Shown here piece after piece: positions 60,296 through 64,000 of a stretch of 64,000 nucleotides of DNA. The DNA lies in contig NZ_CP130720.1 in assembly GCF_035984415.1 (NCBI RefSeq), forward strand, positions 4,154,001 to 4,218,000, read 5' to 3'. A program made the position numbers and the translations under genes. The notes under the pieces are model-generated. The model was not told the DNA's origin, searched no databases, and saw nothing but the letters and a program-made list of their open reading frames with translations. The stretch comes from Streptomyces sp. NBC_01296. GTDB taxonomy: Bacteria > Actinomycetota > Actinomycetes > Streptomycetales > Streptomycetaceae. How positions within the stretch are numbered: the stretch's first letter is position 1; each line of letters starts with the position of its first letter.

Positions 60296-61657
60296 ATGAC
60301 CGAGACGACCTCCCGGGTGACCCCCCGGGCACCCGAGTTCCGGATGGCCTCCGGCCTGTTCCAGAGCCTGCGCCAGGATCTGATCACGGACGCCTTCGCG
60401 TACCGGCCGCTGTCGCCGATGCGCACGGACGGGCCGGTGACGCGGCGGCTCCCGGAGCGGATACGGCCGTCGCTGGCCCATCTGCCGCATGCGGTCGTGG
60501 GTCTCCTGGCGTTCCTCGTGGTGATGCTCACGTCCACCAGCACCGACGAGTTCGTCGCGCCGAGCAACTCGCTCGTGATGGGGCTGATCGCTGCCACGCC
60601 GGTGCTGATGACCCTGGTGCGGCCCGTGGGGGCGTTCTGGGCGGCGGGGGCCGCCACCGGGGTGCTCGCGGTGGTCGGCGCCAGCAACGACGTGTGGCCC
60701 TGGTCGCCGGGTGCCTTCGCCTCCTTCTTCCTCACGGTGACCATCGCGGCGATGCGGACCAGGCCTCGGGCGGCCGGCTGGATGTGGGTGATCACCCTGG
60801 GGATGGGGCTCGCGATACCGCTCGTGCTCGGCCGGGGGGAGCCCGTCGAAATCATGCCCATGGCCTTCCTCTTGGCGGTTTCCCTGCTGGTGGTCACGGT
60901 CCGCAACATCCGCCGGGCGGCGGAGCAGGAGGTCAGCGCGCAGCAGGAGGTGACGGCCGTCGAGCGGGACCGGCGGACGCTGCTGGAGGAGCGGACGACG
61001 ATCGCGCGGGAGCTGCACGACGTGGTGGCCCACCACATGTCGGTGGTGGCGATCCAGGCGGAGGCCGCGCCGTACCGGGTGAAGAACCCGCCGCCGGAGC
61101 TGGAGGCGGCGTTCGTCACCATCCGGGAGAACGCGGTGGCGGCGCTGACGGAACTGCGCCGGGTGCTGGGTGTGGTGCGCTCCGCGGACTACGAGGCGCC
61201 GGACGCCCCGCAGCCGACGCTGGCCTCGCTGGACGGGCTGCTGGCCAATGTGCGGGAGGCCGGGCTGAGCGTGGAGAAGACGGTCACGGGTGCGGTGCGG
61301 GAGCTGCCGCCGGGCGTCGAGCTGTCGGCGTACCGGATCATCCAGGAGGCGCTGAGCAACACCCTGCGCCATGCACCGGGGGCGGCGGCCTCGGTCGAGG
61401 TCTCGTACGTGCTGGGCGGGTTGGGCATACGGGTCGTCAATGCGGCGGCGACCGGGGACGTGCGGCCTTCGGCCGGCGCCGGGCACGGGATCACCGGGAT
61501 GCAGGAGCGGGTGGCCATGCTGGAGGGGGAGATGACGGCCGGGGAGACCGCGGCGGGCGGGTACGAGGTGGCGGTGTTCATACCGGTGCGCGGACGGCAG
61601 GACGGGGCGCAGGAGTCGGCGCAGGCGTCAGGGCAGGAATCGGGGAAGTCGGCATGA
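60296..61657 (+). CDS. Sensor histidine kinase, second copy
   Basis: 453 aa from ATG 60296. Architecture as in the preceding kinase: helices to about residue 215, HisKA_3 box ERTTIARELHDVVAHHMSVV and the ATPase parts AYRIIQEALSNTLRHAPGA and GAGHGITGMQERVAMLEG. The C-terminal regions are close to those of the first kinase whereas the membrane part differs, pointing to duplication followed by change in sensing. Confidence 0.93.
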   Translation: MTETTSRVTPRAPEFRMASGLFQSLRQDLITDAFAYRPLSPMRTDGPVTRRLPERIRPSLAHLPHAVVGLLAFLVVMLTSTSTDEFVAPSNSLVMGLIAATPVLMTLVRPVGAFWAAGAATGVLAVVGASNDVWPWSPGAFASFFLTVTIAAMRTRPRAAGWMWVITLGMGLAIPLVLGRGEPVEIMPMAFLLAVSLLVVTVRNIRRAAEQEVSAQQEVTAVERDRRTLLEERTTIARELHDVVAHHMSVVAIQAEAAPYRVKNPPPELEAAFVTIRENAVAALTELRRVLGVVRSADYEAPDAPQPTLASLDGLLANVREAGLSVEKTVTGAVRELPPGVELSAYRIIQEALSNTLRHAPGAAASVEVSYVLGGLGIRVVNAAATGDVRPSAGAGHGITGMQERVAMLEGEMTAGETAAGGYEVAVFIPVRGRQDGAQESAQASGQESGKSA

Positions 61658-62313
61658 CGATCAGGGTCCTCATCGTCGATGACCAGATGATGGTCCGGGA
61701 GGGCTTCTCCGTCCTGCTGAACGCGATGGACGGCATCGAGGTGGTCGGCGAGGCGGTGGACGGCCGCGAGGCCATCGCCCAGGTGGCGGCGCTGCAGCCG
61801 GACGTGGTGCTGATGGACATCCGGATGCCGGTGATGAACGGGCTGGAGGCGACACGGGAGATCGTCGCCTCCGACACGGACGCGAAGGTGCTGGTCCTGA
61901 CGACCTTCGACCTCGACGAGTACGTGTACCAGGCCCTGCGGGCCGGGGCCTCCGGGTTCCTGCTCAAGGACGCCTCGGCGCGGCAGCTGGCCGACGGGGT
62001 GCGGGTGGTGGCGTCCGGTGAGGCGCTGCTGGCACCCACGGTCACCAAGCGGCTGATCCTCGAGTTCTCGAAGCTCTCGACCCCGCCGAAGCTCGCGGAT
62101 CCGGCGGGGGTCGCGGAGCTGACGGAGCGGGAGACGGAGGTGCTGGTGCTGATCGCGCAGGGACTGTCCAACGCGGAGATAGCGGACCGGCTCATCGTCG
62201 CGGAGTCCACGATCAAGACGCACGTGAGCCGCATCCTGGTGAAGCTGGGCCTGCGCGACCGCACCCAGGCCGCGGTCTTCGCCTACGAGACCCGCCTGGT
62301 GACTCCGGCGTGA
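61654..62313 (+). CDS. LuxR/NarL-type response regulator, second copy
   Basis: 219 aa. LIVDDQMMVREGFSVLLNAM, phospho-Asp in DVVLMDIRMPVMNG, Lys in GFLLKDAS, and the LuxR HTH GLSNAEIADRLIVAESTIKT. Very similar to the first regulator, so cross-talk between the two pairs is conceivable. ATG overlaps the kinase stop by 4 nt. Confidence 0.95.
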   Translation: MTIRVLIVDDQMMVREGFSVLLNAMDGIEVVGEAVDGREAIAQVAALQPDVVLMDIRMPVMNGLEATREIVASDTDAKVLVLTTFDLDEYVYQALRAGASGFLLKDASARQLADGVRVVASGEALLAPTVTKRLILEFSKLSTPPKLADPAGVAELTERETEVLVLIAQGLSNAEIADRLIVAESTIKTHVSRILVKLGLRDRTQAAVFAYETRLVTPA

Positions 62314-62372
62314 GCCACCGCAACATGACGGCGAGTCACGCCGTGTGCGGGGAGACGTCCTAGGCTGCGGGG

Positions 62373-63569
62373 ATGGGCTTTGATCCGTGGGATGCCGCGT
62401 TTGTCGCCGATCCGTACCCCGCCTACCGGGAGCTGCGCGAACAGGGCCGCGCCCTGTGGTTCGAGGCCACCGGGCAGTGGCTGGTGCCGCACTACGCCGA
62501 TGTGAGCGCGCTGCTGCGCGACCGCCGGCTGGGCCGGACCTACCTGCACCGCTTCTCGCACGAGGAGTTCGGGCGCGAGGCCCCGCCCCCGGAGCACGAG
62601 CCGTTCCACGTCCTCAACGGGAACGGCCTGTTGGACCTGGAGGACCCCGCCCACGCACGCGTGCGGCGGCTGGTGTCCAAGGCGTTCACCCCGCGGACCG
62701 TGGAGCAACTCGCCCCCGCCGTGGACCGGCTCGCCCGGGAGCTGGTCGGGCAGCTCCTCGCCGACGGGGGCGGGGACCTGTTGACCGTCGTCGCCGAGCC
62801 CCTGCCCGTGGCGGTGATCGCCGAGCTGCTCGGGGTGCCCGAGTCCGATCGGGCGCTGCTGCGGCCCTGGTCGGCGGACATCTGCGGGATGTTCGAGCTC
62901 CGGCCGGACGAGGAGACCGCACAGCGGGCGGTGCGGGCGAGCGTGGAGTTCAGCGCGTATCTGCGCGAGCTGATCGCGGAGCGACGGGGGGAGCCCGGCG
63001 AGGATTTGATCTCCGGTCTGATCGCCGCCCACGATGAGGAGGGCCGGCTCAGCGAGCAGGAGATGATCTCCACCTGCGTGCTCCTGCTGAACGCCGGCCA
63101 CGAGGCCACCGTGAACACCACCGTCAACGGCTGGTGGACCCTTTTCCGGCACCCCGAGCAGCGCGCCTCGCTCGATTCCGAAAAGTTGTCCACAGCTGTG
63201 GATGAACTGATGCGCTACGACACTCCCCTGCAGATGTTCGAGCGCTGGGTGCTGGACGACATCCGGATCGGCGACACGGTCGTCCCCCGCGGAGCCGAGG
63301 TCGCACTGTTGTTCGGGTCCGCGAACCGGGATCCCGCCCGGTTCGACGACCCCGACGCCCTGGACCTCGTACGGGCCGACAACCCGCATCTGAGCTTCGG
63401 GGCCGGGATCCACTACTGCCTGGGCGCTCCGCTCGCGCGGCGCGAGCTGACCGCCTCGTTCGGGGCCCTGCTGGCAGACGGCGTCCCGCCCCTGAAGCTC
63501 GTACGGGAGCCTCGGTGGCGGGACGGGTACGTCATCCGCGGTCTGGAAGAACTCCTCGTGGAGTTCTGA
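62373..63569 (+). CDS. Cytochrome P450
   Basis: 398 aa, soluble bacterial P450. Heme-binding loop SFGAGIHYCLGAPLARRE with the Cys ligand at about residue 348; oxygen-activating I helix LLNAGHEATVN (His where Gly/Asp-Thr motifs are more usual, as in CYP107-like proteins); the E-x-x-R of the K helix is ELMRY. No ferredoxin gene follows. Substrate unknown. It is not linked to the phosphonate cluster by position. Confidence 0.92.
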   Translation: MGFDPWDAAFVADPYPAYRELREQGRALWFEATGQWLVPHYADVSALLRDRRLGRTYLHRFSHEEFGREAPPPEHEPFHVLNGNGLLDLEDPAHARVRRLVSKAFTPRTVEQLAPAVDRLARELVGQLLADGGGDLLTVVAEPLPVAVIAELLGVPESDRALLRPWSADICGMFELRPDEETAQRAVRASVEFSAYLRELIAERRGEPGEDLISGLIAAHDEEGRLSEQEMISTCVLLLNAGHEATVNTTVNGWWTLFRHPEQRASLDSEKLSTAVDELMRYDTPLQMFERWVLDDIRIGDTVVPRGAEVALLFGSANRDPARFDDPDALDLVRADNPHLSFGAGIHYCLGAPLARRELTASFGALLADGVPPLKLVREPRWRDGYVIRGLEELLVEF

Positions 63570-63576
63570 CGGGGTC

Positions 63577-64000
63577 CTACGCGGCCAGGTCGCGGCGGCG
63601 CAGTGCCGTCAGGCCGGCCGCCAGCAGGGCCGCCGCCAGCGCGGTCAGCGCACACAACGGGGCCCAGGCCACGGCCTCCGCGCCCGGCAGCTTGGGCAGG
63701 TGGGCGAAGGGCGAGAGGTTCAGGACGGCCTGGGGGAGGTTCAGCGCCGGGCCGATCCAGCCCAGCGTCAGCGCCGTCCCGGCCACCGCCCAGGCGGCCA
63801 CCGCGTACCTCGGGGCGGCGCCGTGCAGGAGGGCCGCGAGGGCGCCGATCACCCACACCGCCGGGAGTTGGGCCAGGCAGGCGCCGACGGCCGCTCCCAC
63901 GTCCCGGCCGTGCCCGATGCCCAGGCCCAGCCCCGCCAGCAGCAGGATCAGCGCCGAGCCGCCGAACGCCACGGCCAGGTGGCCGCCGGCCCACCGCAGC
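63577..64000 (-). CDS. C-terminal part of an ABC exporter permease, 5' end outside window
   Basis: The frame is open to the right edge. Visible are four hydrophobic segments, and between the third and fourth the sequence ALNLSPFAHLPKLPG, characteristic of the large permeases of antibiotic ABC exporters. Ends LTALRRRDLAA. The gene converges on the P450 gene with only 7 bp between stops. Confidence 0.75.
   Translation of the reverse strand, partial: LRWAGGHLAVAFGGSALILLLAGLGLGIGHGRDVGAAVGACLAQLPAVWVIGALAALLHGAAPRYAVAAWAVAGTALTLGWIGPALNLPQAVLNLSPFAHLPKLPGAEAVAWAPLCALTALAAALLAAGLTALRRRDLAA

Noticed and set aside
1..64000. CRISPR arrays, rRNA genes and intact insertion sequences
   Set aside because: None seen: no regularly spaced repeats, no rRNA motifs and no transposase frames.

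Overview
The window is a high-GC stretch of an actinomycete chromosome, almost certainly Streptomyces. The gene families (SARP regulator, SigE-family sigma factor, DUF1023 hydrolase, pSAM2-like integrative element) and the recR / lysC / asd neighbourhood support this. I ran no database search; assignments rest on motifs, gene order and family knowledge.

Left flank (1-3840): the 3' part of a bifunctional penicillin-binding protein gene, a GatB/YqeY gene, a membrane-tethered metallophosphoesterase gene and tRNA-Pro(CGG).

Integrated element (3795-10564): a 43-bp repeat of the tRNA 3' end brackets integrase, excisionase, a RepSA-type initiator, a KorSA-like GntR regulator, an XRE regulator and one cargo gene. 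This is a pSAM2/AICE-type element. It has no FtsK-like transfer gene. Two reading frames are shifted (repSA and the small gene before it) and the XRE gene has an in-frame stop near its start, so it looks like a decaying remnant. It carries its own terminator hairpin behind the tRNA, in place of the chromosomal one now at the far end.

Phosphonate-hydrazide cluster (11590-33971), the centre of interest. A plus-strand operon encodes a 22-residue peptide ending in Val-Arg, an asparagine-synthetase-like amidotransferase with a C-terminal extension, an O-methyltransferase, PEP mutase, phosphonopyruvate decarboxylase, a metallophosphoesterase, an ATP-grasp ligase, an Fe(II)/2-oxoglutarate dioxygenase, an N-methyltransferase and a FemAB/GNAT-like aminoacyltransferase. 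A convergent minus-strand set encodes an MFS exporter, a thymidylate-kinase-like enzyme, a glutamine-synthetase-like ligase, an amidase, a large unknown protein, an N-acetyltransferase and an adenylosuccinate-lyase-like enzyme. A SARP regulator, a free-standing PqqD-like protein and a nucleotidyltransferase follow. Content and order match the fosfazinomycin (fzm) pathway, in which a Val-Arg dipeptide is joined through a hydrazide to methyl 2-hydroxy-2-phosphonoacetate. The new element is the peptide gene plus PqqD: they suggest that Arg (perhaps Val-Arg) is presented at the C terminus of a ribosomal scaffold and converted there to the hydrazide. No homologue of the nitrous-acid-forming pair FzmL/FzmM is visible.

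Right part (34532-64000): HD-domain protein, cytosine-deaminase-like amidohydrolase, S9 peptidase, SURF1, SigE-type sigma factor with a membrane partner, asd-lysC, DUF5063, recR, ybaB, a glycosyltransferase/membrane fusion with a GntR regulator, a class III aminotransferase, a DJ-1/MarR pair behind an unusual repeat-rich promoter, a LysE exporter, a HIT protein, a DUF1023 hydrolase, an acyltransferase, two tandem paralogous two-component systems, a cytochrome P450 and the end of an ABC permease gene.
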